The notes beneath the pieces are model-generated. The model searched no databases and had not been told where the DNA came from. It was given only the letters and a program-made list of their open reading frames with translations. The translations under genes were made by a program, and so were the position numbers. DNA of 64,000 nt. It comes from Cellulosimicrobium terreum. Lineage in GTDB: Bacteria; Actinomycetota; Actinomycetes; Actinomycetales; Cellulomonadaceae. Where the stretch lies: positions 1,054,001 through 1,118,000 of the forward strand of contig JACYFD010000001.1 of NCBI GenBank assembly GCA_014803435.1, written 5' to 3'. Shown in pieces: positions 32,917 to 41,820 of this stretch (the stretch's first letter is position 1; the number at the start of each line of letters is the position of its first letter).

Positions 32917-34406
32917 TGGTTCGAGCAAGCCGATCAGAACCGGCGAACGCTACGCCCGGCGCGGAGCCGCCGCCCGACCTCATCACCCTCGGACGACGCG
33001 TGCGGCACCACCGCACCGCACGAGGGTTGACGCTCGACCAGCTGGGCGACGCCGTCGGGACGGCGCCGAGCCTGCTGTCGATGATCGAGAACGGGCGTCG
33101 CGAACCCCGGCTGTCCTTGCTCAACCAGGTGGCCCAGGCGCTCGACGTGACGGTGGCGGACCTCCTCACGGACGAGCCGCCGTCGCGCCGCGCGGCGCTG
33201 GAGATCGAGCTGGACCGCGCCCAGCGTGGCCCGCTGTTCGCGTCCCTCGGGTTGCCCGCCGTGAGGGCGAGCCAGAAGCTGTCCCTGCCGGTGCTGGAGA
33301 ACCTCGTCGGCCTGCACGGCGAGCTGCAGCGCCGCGCCACCGAGGCGATCGCCACCCCCGAGGAGGCGCGGCGTGCGAACACCGAGCTGCGGCGCGAACG
33401 GCAGGCGCGCAACAACTACTACCCGGAGATCGAGGCGCTCGCGGAGGACATGACGCGCAAGGCTGGGTACACCGTGGGCGCGCTCACCCACCGCACCGTG
33501 GCGAGGATGGCCGAGCAGCTGGGGTTCACGATCTGGCACGTCGACGACCTGCCGCACTCGACCCGCACCGTCACGGACCTGAAGAACGGGCGCATCTACC
33601 TCCCACCGGCGTCCATCCCGGGCGGGCACGGTCTGCGCTCGCTCGCGCTGCAGGCCCTCGCGCACCGCGTGCTGGGTCACGAGAGGCCGCGGTCCTACGC
33701 GGAGTTCCTGCGCCAGCGCGTCGAGATCACGTACTTTGCGGCCTGCTGCCTCATCCCGCAGTCCGCGGCGGTCGAGTTCCTGGAGCGGCGCAAGCGGGAG
33801 AAGGACCTCGCGGTGGAGGACTTCCGCGACGCGTTCGGCGTGACGCACGAGGCCGCCGCCCAGCGCTTCACCAACCTCGCGACCGAGCACCTCGGCATCA
33901 CCCTGCACTTCCTGCGCGTGGGCGACGACGGCGCTCTGTTCCGCGGGTACGCGAACGACGGGCTGCCTCTGCCCGCCGACGTCACCGGCGCGATCGAGGG
34001 GCAGATGGTGTGCCGCCGCTGGGCCGTCCGGGAGGCGTTCACCCGCCGCGACCGCGCGCAGGAGTCGTACCAGTACACGGACACCCCGGCCGGCACGTTC
34101 TGGTGCTCGACCCAGACCGGCACGACGGCGTCCGGCCAGTTCTCGATCGCCGTCGGGGTCCCGTTCGCCTCGGCCAAGTGGTTCCGGGGTCGCGACACGA
34201 CAGTGCGCCGGCAGTCGACCTGCCCGGACGAGGCGTGCTGCCGCCGCCCGGTCGCCTCCGAGGCCGCGCAGTGGGAGGACGCGTCCTGGCCCAGCGCCCG
34301 CATGCACCAGCACGTGCTGACGGCGCTCCCGAGCGGTGCCTTCCCGGGCGTCGACGCCACGGAGGTCTACGCGTTCCTCGCCAAGCACGCGCCGTCGTCC
34401 GGCTGA
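32916..34406 (+). CDS. RamB/ScfR-like XRE-family transcriptional regulator
   Basis: 496 aa. HTH_3 at about residues 24-82 (LGRRVRHHRTARGLTLDQLG, SLLSMIENGRREPRLSLL); middle ImmA/IrrE-like domain with a degenerate metalloprotease motif (LAHRVLGHE); C-terminal DUF2083-type domain with Cys residues (CPDEACCRR). Length and layout match RamB of corynebacteria and mycobacteria, regulators of acetate, glyoxylate and propionate genes. An in-frame ATG at 32889 is an alternative start. It is divergent from pckG across 121 bp, where it probably binds; no exact RamB box was identified. Confidence 0.88.
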   Translation: MVRASRSEPANATPGAEPPPDLITLGRRVRHHRTARGLTLDQLGDAVGTAPSLLSMIENGRREPRLSLLNQVAQALDVTVADLLTDEPPSRRAALEIELDRAQRGPLFASLGLPAVRASQKLSLPVLENLVGLHGELQRRATEAIATPEEARRANTELRRERQARNNYYPEIEALAEDMTRKAGYTVGALTHRTVARMAEQLGFTIWHVDDLPHSTRTVTDLKNGRIYLPPASIPGGHGLRSLALQALAHRVLGHERPRSYAEFLRQRVEITYFAACCLIPQSAAVEFLERRKREKDLAVEDFRDAFGVTHEAAAQRFTNLATEHLGITLHFLRVGDDGALFRGYANDGLPLPADVTGAIEGQMVCRRWAVREAFTRRDRAQESYQYTDTPAGTFWCSTQTGTTASGQFSIAVGVPFASAKWFRGRDTTVRRQSTCPDEACCRRPVASEAAQWEDASWPSARMHQHVLTALPSGAFPGVDATEVYAFLAKHAPSSG

Positions 34407-34423
34407 CCCGGGACCACTGCCGT

Positions 34424-34479
34424 CGAACCCGTGGTTGCCGACCCTTCAGCGGCGTGAACGGCATGCAACCACGGGTTCG
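34424..34479. repeat. Palindromic intergenic repeat, copy B
   Basis: A perfect 15-bp stem CGAACCCGTGGTTGC (34424-34438) with its complement at 34465-34479; inside is a small TTCA/TGAA stem. It lies between the ramB-like gene and the HEAT gene and would terminate the former. It closely resembles copy C, which lies at the other side of the HEAT gene. Confidence 0.8.
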
Positions 34480-34497
34480 GCGGGCGACAATGACCGG

Positions 34498-35322
34498 GTG
34501 GACATCGCCGACGCGCTCGTCTCGGGGCACTGCGACACCGCGGAGCTCCACGAGGCGGTCGATGCTGCCGGGCCCGACGACGTCGCCCGGGTGCTCGCGC
34601 TCGTGTTCCACGAGGACCCGGCGGTGCGGGTCCGTGCCGTCATGCAGCTCCCGATCCTCACCCACGGTGGGCCGCCGACATCGGAGATGGTCGACGCGGC
34701 CGTCCGGCTCACCACCGACCCGGTGACGCGCGTGCGGGACTACGCGTGCTTCGTCCTCGGGAGCCAGTTCCGTGAGGTGGACACCCCGGGGCTCCGCGAC
34801 GCGCTCGCCGCACGGCTCGACGACGCCGACCGCGCGACGCGGTGCGAGGCGCTCGTCGGGCTCGCGTACCGCTGCGACCCGCGGGCACTGCCACGCGTCC
34901 GGAAGGCGCTGACGCGGCGCAGCGGGGACGTCTGGCAGCTGGAGCTGGTCGCTGCGGGGGCGCTCGGCGACCCGTCGCTGCACCCGCTCGTCGCACCGCA
35001 CCGTACGGGCTGGGACGACGAGGTTGCCGACGGCCAGGCGGACGCGGCGTACCGCCTGACCGACCCGGACGGACCGGGTGGTGACCTCCTCGACGGCGTG
35101 GCCGACCTGAGCCGTCGTCGCGGGCACGGCGTGCCGGACGGAGACGCCCTCGACTCCTGGCGCCTGATGGTCGTGCTCCTCGACATCGCGCCGTACCGCG
35201 CGCCGGAGCTCCTCGACGCCGTCGCCGCACGCCTGGTGGGAGACGAGCCGGCGCTCCGGGAGCTTCGGGAGAGCTCTGTGCTGGCGCAGCTCGCCGACGA
35301 GGCCCGCGCCGCCGGGTCCTGA
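34498..35322 (+). CDS. HEAT-repeat protein of unknown function
   Basis: 274 aa. Several approximately 30-residue helical pairs with the HEAT/PBS pattern (DPAVRVRAVMQLPIL, DPVTRVRDYACFVLG, DADRATRCEALVGLAYR, DVWQLELVAAGALGDPSL) give an alpha-solenoid, usually a protein-protein interaction scaffold. No enzyme motif is seen, nor signal or membrane segment. The GTG at 34498 is chosen because the next repeats are complete from there; the ribosome site is poor. The gene is bracketed by two copies of a palindromic repeat (34424-34479 and 35326-35387), leaving it as an isolated cassette between unrelated genes. Confidence 0.75.
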   Translation: MDIADALVSGHCDTAELHEAVDAAGPDDVARVLALVFHEDPAVRVRAVMQLPILTHGGPPTSEMVDAAVRLTTDPVTRVRDYACFVLGSQFREVDTPGLRDALAARLDDADRATRCEALVGLAYRCDPRALPRVRKALTRRSGDVWQLELVAAGALGDPSLHPLVAPHRTGWDDEVADGQADAAYRLTDPDGPGGDLLDGVADLSRRRGHGVPDGDALDSWRLMVVLLDIAPYRAPELLDAVAARLVGDEPALRELRESSVLAQLADEARAAGS

Positions 35323-35325
35323 CAC

Positions 35326-35387
35326 TGCCGAGCCCGTGGTTGCCGACCGTTCAGCGCCGTGAACGGCGCGCAACCCGAGGTTCGGCA
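35326..35387. repeat. Palindromic intergenic repeat, copy C
   Basis: Imperfect outer arms (TGCCGA-CCC near 35326 and GGTTCGGCA ending at 35387) and a perfect inner stem CCGTTCA/TGAACGG (35347-35353 with 35360-35366). It is a close copy of copy B in the same orientation and would terminate the HEAT gene and the convergent hydrolase gene. Confidence 0.75.
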
Positions 35388-35393
35388 CGTGGC

Positions 35394-36698
35394 TCAGTCG
35401 TGGAGTGGGCCGCCGCGGGCCGAGAGGCGCGCCGTCAGGCGCTGGAAGACGTCGCCGAGGCGCAGGCCGTCGTGCTCGAACTCGTTCGTCACCCACGCCT
35501 CGGCGTTCCCGACGTGCGCGGCCGTCGCCAGCGACAGGGTCGCGTCGACGAACATGTCGTCGTGGTACACCGCCGCCTCGACGGGGACGTCGTTCGCAGC
35601 GAGCGCGTCGAGGTCATACAGGTCCGGCCATTCCTCGCGCGCGGCGAGCGCCTCGGCGGCTGCGCGGAACGGGCGCAGCGCGGCGACCTCGTCGAACATC
35701 CAGGGGTAGATCATCTCGCCCGTCAGGAGCAGCGGGCGGGCGTCGGCGTCGAACGCCGGGTCCTCGGCGCGCACCGCCTCGGCGGCCCAGGCGGTCGGTC
35801 CCGTCCAGGACTGCGCGTAGATGGACTCGTGCAGCACCGCGTACAGCGGGTTGGTGCGGAACGACGTCGCGTCGGCGACGCCCGCGAGGAACGTGTCGGT
35901 CAGCTCGTCGGTGACCCCGGGGTCGAACGCCTCGTCGACGAGCCAGTGCACCCGCTCGAACCCCGGCTTCATGCCGAAGTCCATCCCCACCGACTGCAGC
36001 CGGCGGATCGACAGGACGTCGCCGTCGGGCAGGGGGACGTCCCCGGCGGCGAGGCGGTCTGCGACGCGCCCCCACTGCTCGACGTCGTGCGGGTAGCGGG
36101 CCCGGTAGCGCGCGTTCTTCCCGACGACGCGCGGCTGGGTCCGCCGGTACACCTCCCGCGCGTCGGTGCGCAGGCCCGGCAGGCCGCCCGTGACGAGGCA
36201 CGCGGCGAGGCCCCCGGGTGCCCGGGACAGGTAGGTCAGGGTGAGGAACCCGCCGTACGACTGGCCGAGCGACGTCCAGCGCCTGCTGCCGTAGACCGTG
36301 CGGCGCACGTGCTCGGCGTCGGCGACGATCGAGTCCGCGCGGAAGCGGGCGAGGTACGCGGCCTGCGCCTCGCCGTCACCGTGCGCGGCGATCGAACCGC
36401 CCCGCACGGCCGACGACCTTCCCGTCCCACGCTGGTCGAGCAGCACCACGCGGTAGGTCTTCAGCGCCTCACCGAGCCAGCCGTCGGGGCCGGTGGGTCG
36501 CGGTCCCTTCCCGCCCGGCCCGCCCTGGAGGAAGACGAGCAGAGGAAGGTCGTCGCGGCGTCGGGCCGGGTCGACGACCTCCCGCACGAACACGGTGAGC
36601 CGCCGCGGGTCGGACTCGTCCCACCAGTCGAGGGGGACGTCGACCTCGCGGTCCGTGACGTGCATACCGGGGACGGTGTAGGAGTTCTCGCTGCTCAC
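35394..36698 (-). CDS. Alpha/beta hydrolase, proline iminopeptidase-like (S33)
   Basis: 434 aa, cytoplasmic. LQGGPGGKG oxyanion motif near residue 60, nucleophile elbow GQSYGG, acid in the DDMFVD region and His in TNEFEHDGLR. The large lid insert (about residues 200-340) is typical of prolyl iminopeptidase-type S33 peptidases, which release N-terminal proline from peptides. No signal peptide. The flanking genes do not indicate a pathway. Another alpha/beta hydrolase activity is possible, since the specificity residues were not checked. Confidence 0.85.
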   Translation of the reverse strand: MSSENSYTVPGMHVTDREVDVPLDWWDESDPRRLTVFVREVVDPARRRDDLPLLVFLQGGPGGKGPRPTGPDGWLGEALKTYRVVLLDQRGTGRSSAVRGGSIAAHGDGEAQAAYLARFRADSIVADAEHVRRTVYGSRRWTSLGQSYGGFLTLTYLSRAPGGLAACLVTGGLPGLRTDAREVYRRTQPRVVGKNARYRARYPHDVEQWGRVADRLAAGDVPLPDGDVLSIRRLQSVGMDFGMKPGFERVHWLVDEAFDPGVTDELTDTFLAGVADATSFRTNPLYAVLHESIYAQSWTGPTAWAAEAVRAEDPAFDADARPLLLTGEMIYPWMFDEVAALRPFRAAAEALAAREEWPDLYDLDALAANDVPVEAAVYHDDMFVDATLSLATAAHVGNAEAWVTNEFEHDGLRLGDVFQRLTARLSARGGPLHD

Positions 36699-36730
36699 CG
36701 GACAACCCTAGCGAGCGGCGGGAAGGCCGC

Positions 36731-37240
36731 TCAGAGGCGGACCGTCTCGTTCTCCCCGCCCTCGTAGGGCTTCCCCGCGATCTTGGTCGTGACGAGGCGG
36801 AACAGCGTCGCGACGCGGCCACCGGGCGAGTCCCAGTACTCGGCGGACTCGGCGTGCAGGCGGATGAGGACGACGTCGGGAGTGTCGGGCCCGTCGGGGA
36901 ACCATGCGTCGGCGACGGGGTTCCACAGCTCGCGGATCTTGTCGGGGTCGTGGACGAGCGTCGCGCGGCCGGACAACGACACCCACGAGGACTTCCCGGA
37001 GAACGCCGCGTTGGCGGCGGAGTCCTGCGCGATCTCCGCGACCTTGTGCGAGTCGCCTGCGGCGAAGAACCACAGGTCGCCGTCGAAGTCGACGGCCTGG
37101 ACGCCCATCGGCCTGCTGACCAGCCCGCCGTCCGTCGCGACGGTCGTCAGCATGGCGATCTGCTCGTCCTCGATGAGCTCTCGAACCTTCGCGACCTGTT
37201 CGTCGTCGGCGTGCGGCAGTTCTTGATGTGTGTCGGTCAT
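36731..37240 (-). CDS. Pyridoxamine-phosphate-oxidase-fold protein (general stress protein 26-like)
   Basis: 169 aa, a split-barrel flavin-binding fold. The first strands (IAMLTTVATDGGLVSRPMGVQ), WFFAAGDSHKV and VSLSGRATLVHDPDKIRELW are typical of the GSP26 branch, which binds FMN or F420 and is linked to general stress. A flavin reductase-like function on an unknown substrate is likely. It starts ATG at 37240; no operon partner is evident. Confidence 0.85.
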   Translation of the reverse strand: MTDTHQELPHADDEQVAKVRELIEDEQIAMLTTVATDGGLVSRPMGVQAVDFDGDLWFFAAGDSHKVAEIAQDSAANAAFSGKSSWVSLSGRATLVHDPDKIRELWNPVADAWFPDGPDTPDVVLIRLHAESAEYWDSPGGRVATLFRLVTTKIAGKPYEGGENETVRL

Positions 37241-37341
37241 GGTCCGACGCTAGGCACGCCCCGCCCCGCTCGCCCGCCGAGCCCCGACCTGCTCCCGCGC
37301 ACCGCCAGGTCGTAGGTCCGCGGACGGGAAGGCAGACGCCA

Positions 37342-37380
37342 CGGAGGGGCGGGGCGCTCGTCGAGCACCCCGCCCCTCCG
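37342..37380 (-). terminator. Hairpin terminator downstream of glpK
   Basis: CGGAGGGGCGGGG-type left arm 37342-37360 and right arm 37362-37380 pair over 19 positions with one mismatch, ending in a tight loop. It lies 32 bp after the glpK stop on the minus strand. Confidence 0.7.
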
Positions 37381-37411
37381 AACGGGACGATTGTCGAACG
37401 TTGAGCGAGGA

Positions 37412-38929
37412 CTACTGCTCCACGTCGTCGTCCACCCACTCGAACGTCTTCGTGACGGCCTTCTTCCAGTTGCGGTAGAGGCGCTCGCGCTCGTCCGCGT
37501 CGACCGCGGGGGTCCAGCGCTTGTCCTCGGCCCAGTTGTCGATGACGTCCTGCTCGCCCTTCCAGAACCCGACGGCGATGCCCGCGGCGTACGCGGCGCC
37601 GAGCGCCGTGGTCTCCGCGACCTTGGGCCGCACGACGTCGACGCCGAGCTGGTCGGCCTGGAACTGCATGAGCAGCTCGTTGGCGACCATGCCGCCGTCG
37701 ACGCGCAGCTCGGTGAGGTCGACGCCGGAGTCGGCGTTCATCGCGTCGAGGACCTCGCGGGTCTGGTAGGCGGTCGCCTCGAGAGCGGCGCGTGCGATGT
37801 GGTTGCGGTTGACGTACCGCGTGAGGCCCACGAGCGCGCCGCGCGCGTCGGAGCGCCAGTACGGGGCGAACAGACCGGAGAACGCGGGCACGAAGTACGC
37901 GCCGCCGTTGTCGTCGACCTTGCCGGCGAGCCACTCGACGTCGGGGGCGTCCTCGAACATGCCCAGGTTGTCGCGCAGCCACTGGATGAGGGACCCGGTG
38001 ACGGCGATCGAGCCCTCGAGCGCGTACCGGGCGGGCTGGTCACCGATCTTGTAGCAGACGGTCGTGAGCAGCCCGTTCTCGCTCATGACCTTCTCGGTGC
38101 CCGTGTTGAGCAGCATAAAGTTGCCGGTCCCGTACGTGTTCTTGGCCTGCCCGACCTCGAAGCACGCCTGCCCGAACGTCGCGGCCTGCTGGTCGCCGAG
38201 GATGCCCGCGATCGGCACGTCGGGCAGGAGACCCTGCTGGCGGCCCTTGCCGTAGACCTCGGACGACGACTTGATCTCGGGGAGCATCGAGAGCGGGATG
38301 CCCATGTCGGCGGCGATGTCCTCGCGCCAGGAGAGCGTGTCGAGGTCCATGAGCATGGTGCGCGACGCGTTCGTCACGTCGGTGACGTGCACGCCGCCGT
38401 CGACGCCGCCCGTGAGGTTCCACAGGGTCCACGTGTCGGTGTTGCCGAACAGCAGGTCGCCGGCCTCGGCCTTCGCCCGTGCGCCCTCGACGTTGTCGAG
38501 GATCCACTTGACCTTCGGGCCGGAGAAGTAGGTGGCGAGCGGCAGGCCCACGATCGACTTGTACTTCTCAGGTCCGTCCGAGCCGCCGAGCTCGTCGACG
38601 ATCTTCTGCGTGCGGGTGTCCTGCCAGACGATCGCGTTGTACACGGCCTTGCCGGTGGTCCGGTCCCACACGACGGCGGTCTCGCGCTGGTTCGTGATGC
38701 CGACGGCGGCGATGTCCTTGTGGGTGACGTTCGCGCGGGTCAGCGCCAGGCCCACGGCCTCGCGGACGTTGTTCCAGATCTGCTCCGGGTTGTGCTCGAC
38801 CCAGCCTGCCTTCGGGAAGATCTGGTCGTGCTCGAGCTGACCGGTGGAGACGATCTCCCCGGAGTGGTTGAAGACGATGGCCCGGGAGCTGGTGGTTCCC
38901 TGGTCGATGGCGAGAACGTAGTCGGCCAT
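37412..38929 (-). CDS. glpK: Glycerol kinase
   Basis: 505 aa, FGGY kinase. N-terminal [12 protein letters not shown] phosphate-binding segment; [16 protein letters not shown], the WQDTRT segment that binds substrate and the later [12 protein letters not shown] are glycerol-kinase-specific. It phosphorylates glycerol to glycerol-3-phosphate with ATP. It lies downstream of glpF and glpD on the same strand; a strong hairpin (38971-39005) separates it from glpF, so relative expression is probably tuned. The regulator encoded at 41821 is divergent. Confidence 0.97.
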   Translation of the reverse strand: MADYVLAIDQGTTSSRAIVFNHSGEIVSTGQLEHDQIFPKAGWVEHNPEQIWNNVREAVGLALTRANVTHKDIAAVGITNQRETAVVWDRTTGKAVYNAIVWQDTRTQKIVDELGGSDGPEKYKSIVGLPLATYFSGPKVKWILDNVEGARAKAEAGDLLFGNTDTWTLWNLTGGVDGGVHVTDVTNASRTMLMDLDTLSWREDIAADMGIPLSMLPEIKSSSEVYGKGRQQGLLPDVPIAGILGDQQAATFGQACFEVGQAKNTYGTGNFMLLNTGTEKVMSENGLLTTVCYKIGDQPARYALEGSIAVTGSLIQWLRDNLGMFEDAPDVEWLAGKVDDNGGAYFVPAFSGLFAPYWRSDARGALVGLTRYVNRNHIARAALEATAYQTREVLDAMNADSGVDLTELRVDGGMVANELLMQFQADQLGVDVVRPKVAETTALGAAYAAGIAVGFWKGEQDVIDNWAEDKRWTPAVDADERERLYRNWKKAVTKTFEWVDDDVEQ

Positions 38930-38970
38930 GGTGCGTTCAGTCCTTCACGTCGATGTGGGTTGGCAGGTCG

Positions 38971-39005
38971 TCGCGCGGCCGGGGCTCGTCACCCCGGCCG
39001 CGCGA
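38971..39005 (-). terminator. Hairpin between glpF and glpK
   Basis: A 14-bp perfect stem (38971-38984 with 38992-39005), 7-nt loop, immediately after the glpF stop. It is likely a partial terminator or processing/stability element. Confidence 0.65.
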
Positions 39006-39015
39006 GGGCGGATGA

Positions 39016-39777
39016 TCAGCTGTAGACGGCGCCCAGCAGGCCGGCGAGAACGCCGCCGACGAGCGGTCCGGCGACCGGGACCCACGCGTAGGACCAGTCG
39101 CTCGAGCCCTTGCCCTTGATCGGGAGGAGCGCGTGGGCGATGCGAGGGCCGAGGTCTCGGGCCGGGTTGATGGCGTACCCGGTCGGGCCACCGAGGCTCG
39201 CACCGATGCCGACGACGATGAGCGCGACGGCGAGCGGCCCGAGACCGGACGGGGTCTTGCCCGAGACGACGACGAAGAACACGAGGACGAACGTCGCGAG
39301 GACCTCCGTGACGAAGTTCCACCAGTAGGAGCGGATCTCCGGGCCGGTGGAGAACACGGCGAGCTTGGTCGCGGCCGGCGCGTCCTCGTCGAAGTGATTC
39401 TTGTAGGCGAGGAACGCGAGGACCGCACCGATGATGGCGCCGAGCATCTCGGCGCCGAAGTAGATGAACATGTTCCCGACGGTCGGCTGGATCGTCGCCG
39501 TCACGACGCCCTCAGGGCCGGTCAGGGTCGCGAACGGAGCGTCAGCGGCGAAGAGCCCGATGGTCACGGCGGGGTTCAGGTGCGCGCCCGACTTGAAGGC
39601 GACGAACACACCGGCGAAGACCGCGAGGCCCCAGCCGAAGTTGATGAGGAGCCAGCCGCCGTTGAAACCCTTGGTCTTCGGCAGGACGACGTTGGCGACG
39701 ACGCCGGCGCCGAGGAGGATCAGGGTCGCGGTACCGAGGACCTCTGACCAGAAGGCTTGCATGAGGAGTTGATCCAT
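39016..39777 (-). CDS. glpF: Glycerol uptake facilitator (aquaglyceroporin)
   Basis: 253 aa, six helices plus two half-helices with the NPA motifs HLNPAVT and AINPARD. The Asp after NPAR is the GlpF-type marker that separates glycerol channels from water-only aquaporins. It is an inner-membrane channel for glycerol diffusion. It sits between glpD and glpK as a glycerol operon. A ribosome site (AGAGAG) precedes the ATG at 39777. Confidence 0.95.
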   Translation of the reverse strand: MDQLLMQAFWSEVLGTATLILLGAGVVANVVLPKTKGFNGGWLLINFGWGLAVFAGVFVAFKSGAHLNPAVTIGLFAADAPFATLTGPEGVVTATIQPTVGNMFIYFGAEMLGAIIGAVLAFLAYKNHFDEDAPAATKLAVFSTGPEIRSYWWNFVTEVLATFVLVFFVVVSGKTPSGLGPLAVALIVVGIGASLGGPTGYAINPARDLGPRIAHALLPIKGKGSSDWSYAWVPVAGPLVGGVLAGLLGAVYS

Positions 39778-39845
39778 CGTGCTCTCTCTTTCGTGGTGGA
39801 CTGCTCTGTCTCAACCGTCCCAGCACGTCCGTGCCCGGGCTGCTG

Positions 39846-41594
39846 TCAGGTCGTCGCCAGCGGTCGCAGCGGCGACACGTCGTCGACCGCGAGCCGGGTG
39901 CGCTCGGCGCTCGCGTCGTCGGGCTCCTGCTCTGCGGCGGCCTCGGCCTCCGCGCGGTCGGTGTAGCTGCGTACCTCCGCGTCTCGCGTCGCGTCGTCCC
40001 AGCCGAGCAGACCTGCGGCGATCTCGGCGATCTCCGGCAGGGCTGCGAGCCCGCGGTCGGCGATCTCGTAGTTGAGCCGGGTCCGGTGCAGCAGGAGGTC
40101 CTCGAGGTGGAGCGCGCCCTCGTGCGAGACGCCGTAGGCGATCTCCGCACGCAGGTAGGCGGGCGCGTGCTCGAGCGGCTGCGCGAGGTCGGGCTGGGTC
40201 TCGCAGAGCTCGACGATCTCGCGCAGGTTCGACCCGTAGCGGTGGAGGAGGTGGTCGACCATCGCGGGCGTCCAGCGGTACCGGGAGGCCCATGGGCGCG
40301 CCTGGCGTCGTACGGCGTCGAGCCCGACGGCGCCGAGGAGCGGGATCTTGTGCGTGATCGAGCCCAGTGCGCTGGCGCGCTGACCGATCGCGAAGTCGAC
40401 GGCGTCCTTCGCCATGACCCGGTAGGTCGTGAGCTTGCCGCCGGCGATGACGGTGAGCCCGGGCGTGGGGGACGCGACGGTGTGCTCGCGGGAGACCTTC
40501 GCCGAGCTCGTCCCCTCCTTGGTGCCCGGCTGGAGGAGCGGGCGCAGCCCGGCCCACGTCCCGATGATGTCGTCCCGCGTGAGGGGGTGCGCGAGCACCG
40601 CGTTCGCGTGGTCGAGCACGTAGTCGATGTCGGCGGACGTCGCGACGGGGTGCTGGAGGTCCTGCTCCCACGGGGTGTCGGTGGTCCCGATGACCCAGTA
40701 GCGGGACCAGGGGATGACGAACAGCACCGACTTCTCGGTCTGGAGGATCAGGCCGACGTTGCCCTTGATGCGCTCCCGCGGGACGACGATGTGCACGCCC
40801 TTCGACGCGAGGACGTTCAGCCCGCCCTCGCTGCCGGCGAGCGCCTCGGTGTCCTCGGTCCAGACACCGGTCGCGTTGATGACCGAGCGCGCACGGACGG
40901 TGATCTCCTCGCCGGTCTCGAGGTCGGCGAGCACGGCGCCGTTGACCGCGCCGGTCGAGCCCTTGGTGAGGGACACGACCTGCGTGCGCGCCGCCGCGTG
41001 CGCGCCGTAGGAGACGGCGGTGCGCACGAGCGTGCTCACGAGCCGCGCGTCGTCCACGGCGGCGTCCCAGTACTGCACGGCGCCGACGGCGGCGTCGTGC
41101 GCCAGGTCGGGAAACTTCTTCTCCATGCGGCTGCGGCTGAGGTGGCGGTGGATCGGCAGCGCCCGCTTGCCGGGCGCGAGGCTCGCGAGCGTGTCGTAGA
41201 GCGCGATGCCGGTGCCGACGTAGGCGCGCTCCCAGACCCGGTGCTCGAGCGGGTACAGGAACGGGACGGGGCGCACGAGGTGGGGCGCGATCTCCTTCAG
41301 GAGCAGGTCGCGCTCGGTGAGCGCCTCGTGCACGAGGTGGAAGTCGAGCATCTGGAGGTAGCGCAGACCGCCGTGGACGAGCTTGCTCGACCTGCTCGAC
41401 GTCCCCGACGCCCAGTCCTGGGCCTCGACGATGGCGGTCGAGAGCCCGCGGGTGACGGCGTCGAGCGCGACCCCGGCCCCGGTGACACCGCCACCGACGA
41501 CGAGGACGTCGAGCTCGGCGTCGGCGCTCGTGCTGGCCGCGAGCGCGCCGAGCGCCTGTCGGCGGGACTCTGCGGTGAGTCGGGTTGATGCCAT
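39846..41594 (-). CDS. glpD: Glycerol-3-phosphate dehydrogenase, FAD-dependent (aerobic)
   Basis: 582 aa. FAD-binding VVVGGGVTGAGVALDAVTRG near residue 32, the SSRSSKLVHGGLRYL signature, and GTTDTPW plus GGKLTTYR late in the protein. It oxidises glycerol-3-phosphate to dihydroxyacetone phosphate, passing electrons to quinone at the membrane. The ATG at 41594 has AAGG 8 nt upstream. It is the first gene of the glycerol operon and divergent from the SorC-type regulator at 41821. Confidence 0.96.
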   Translation of the reverse strand: MASTRLTAESRRQALGALAASTSADAELDVLVVGGGVTGAGVALDAVTRGLSTAIVEAQDWASGTSSRSSKLVHGGLRYLQMLDFHLVHEALTERDLLLKEIAPHLVRPVPFLYPLEHRVWERAYVGTGIALYDTLASLAPGKRALPIHRHLSRSRMEKKFPDLAHDAAVGAVQYWDAAVDDARLVSTLVRTAVSYGAHAAARTQVVSLTKGSTGAVNGAVLADLETGEEITVRARSVINATGVWTEDTEALAGSEGGLNVLASKGVHIVVPRERIKGNVGLILQTEKSVLFVIPWSRYWVIGTTDTPWEQDLQHPVATSADIDYVLDHANAVLAHPLTRDDIIGTWAGLRPLLQPGTKEGTSSAKVSREHTVASPTPGLTVIAGGKLTTYRVMAKDAVDFAIGQRASALGSITHKIPLLGAVGLDAVRRQARPWASRYRWTPAMVDHLLHRYGSNLREIVELCETQPDLAQPLEHAPAYLRAEIAYGVSHEGALHLEDLLLHRTRLNYEIADRGLAALPEIAEIAAGLLGWDDATRDAEVRSYTDRAEAEAAAEQEPDDASAERTRLAVDDVSPLRPLATT

Positions 41595-41779
41595 GCGTCT
41601 GCCTTCCCTCGTTCTCGCTCGGGAGGCGGCGAGCCCCTCCGAGCGCTCAGTGCGACGGTCCCACGCCGACGCACGAGGCGCGAGCGGTGGAACCGCTGGG
41701 ACGAGCCCGTCCGGTCGGGTCGGGCCGTCGACGAGCAACGGCTCCACGGGACCACGTTCCGAACGGACGCGCAACCGGG

Positions 41780-41795
41780 GTGCACAAACGTGCAC
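41780..41795. promoter_or_regulatory. GTGCAC-N4-GTGCAC element upstream of the regulator gene
   Basis: Two perfect GTGCAC boxes spaced 10 bp centre to centre (41780-41785 and 41790-41795) with AAAC between, about 25 bp before the ATG at 41821 and within the glpD/regulator gap. The same arrangement occurs at 48203-48218 and 61160-61175. It is a possible regulator-binding site. Confidence 0.5.
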
Positions 41796-41820
41796 AATGG
41801 GAGGGACGAGAGGGGTCGAG

